Below, piece by piece: positions 6,788 through 6,827 of a DNA stretch of 6,827 nucleotides. The position numbers were made by a program, and so were the translations under genes. The notes beneath the pieces are model-generated. The model was not told the DNA's origin. It saw only the letters and a list, made by a program, of their open reading frames with translations, and did no database searches. Source of the DNA: Candidatus Neoflavobacterium equi (lineage in GTDB: Bacteria > Bacteroidota > Bacteroidia > Flavobacteriales > Flavobacteriaceae); assembly GCA_018065745.1 (NCBI GenBank), contig JAGHSS010000012.1:1-6827 (forward strand). The letters are read 5' to 3'. The first letter of the stretch is position 1. Each line of letters begins with the position of its first letter.

Positions 6788-6827
6788 ATAATTTTCTTTT
6801 CTTCTCAACAATAACTCTATAAATACT
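6788..6827 (-). other. Upstream edge of the glycan operon, purine-rich leader
   Basis: On the - strand the 40 bases before the acyltransferase ATG are AT-rich, with a purine stretch (GAGAAGAAAAGAAAA, 6792-6806) but no true Shine-Dalgarno sequence. One alternate frame carries TAG at 6817-6819, which could be the end of a preceding gene about 29 bases upstream of the ATG. Nothing here settles whether the operon begins at this point or continues beyond the edge. Confidence 0.3.

Noticed and set aside
6788..6811. Longer acyltransferase start at TTG 6809-6811
   Set aside because: The ATG at 6785-6787 places the first helix and the R-x10-H motif at the usual distance from the start; the extra eight residues are basic and without family support, though they cannot be excluded.
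1..6827. Defence system, mobile element, CRISPR array or RNA gene
   Set aside because: Reading both strands I found no transposase or integrase motifs, no array-like repeats, no tRNA cloverleaf and no space for a structured RNA, since gaps between genes are at most 59 bases.

Overview
The window looks like a piece of a Bacteroidota chromosome, probably from a flavobacterium-like lineage. The DNA is AT-rich, starts show no clear Shine-Dalgarno sequences, and genes are packed with overlaps of 1 to 8 bases. One TAnnTTTG promoter-like element, the Bacteroidota -7 consensus, is visible. The taxon is inferred from style and protein flavour; no marker gene is present. I see no tRNA, rRNA, CRISPR array, insertion sequence or attachment site.

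Left part, + strand (1-2273): a two-gene signalling operon. A soluble multi-sensor histidine kinase (PAS-PAS-GAF-HisKA-HATPase) enters from beyond the left edge. It overlaps by ATGA with a stand-alone receiver-domain response regulator that has no output domain. The operon converges with the next gene across only 3 bases, so its likely rho-independent terminator (2286-2313) lies inside the 3' coding end of the opposing gene.

Middle, - strand (2277-3950): one gene for a long RluA-type pseudouridine synthase. Its C-terminal catalytic domain has the HRLD motif. About 350 residues precede it: an alpha/beta-looking N-terminus, a charged coiled coil, and a Cys-rich block with GDCAAPKLL, AEFWWG and CTGKC. 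It appears to start at TTG. The 59-base gap upstream (3951-4009) holds a promoter-like box overlapping a perfect 7-bp inverted repeat.

Right part, - strand (4010-6787, possibly starting further right): three tightly coupled genes, in transcription order a membrane acyltransferase 3 protein, a NodB/CE4 polysaccharide deacetylase without signal peptide, and a formyltransferase-fold protein. Together they look like a glycan-tailoring module of a surface polysaccharide cluster that probably continues beyond the right edge. Because the deacetylase and formyltransferase both appear cytoplasmic and are translationally coupled, one reading is that an N-acetyl group is removed from a sugar and replaced by N-formyl, with O-acylation by the membrane protein. 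This is inference and is the most interesting idea in the window. No gene-free stretch longer than 60 bases is present.
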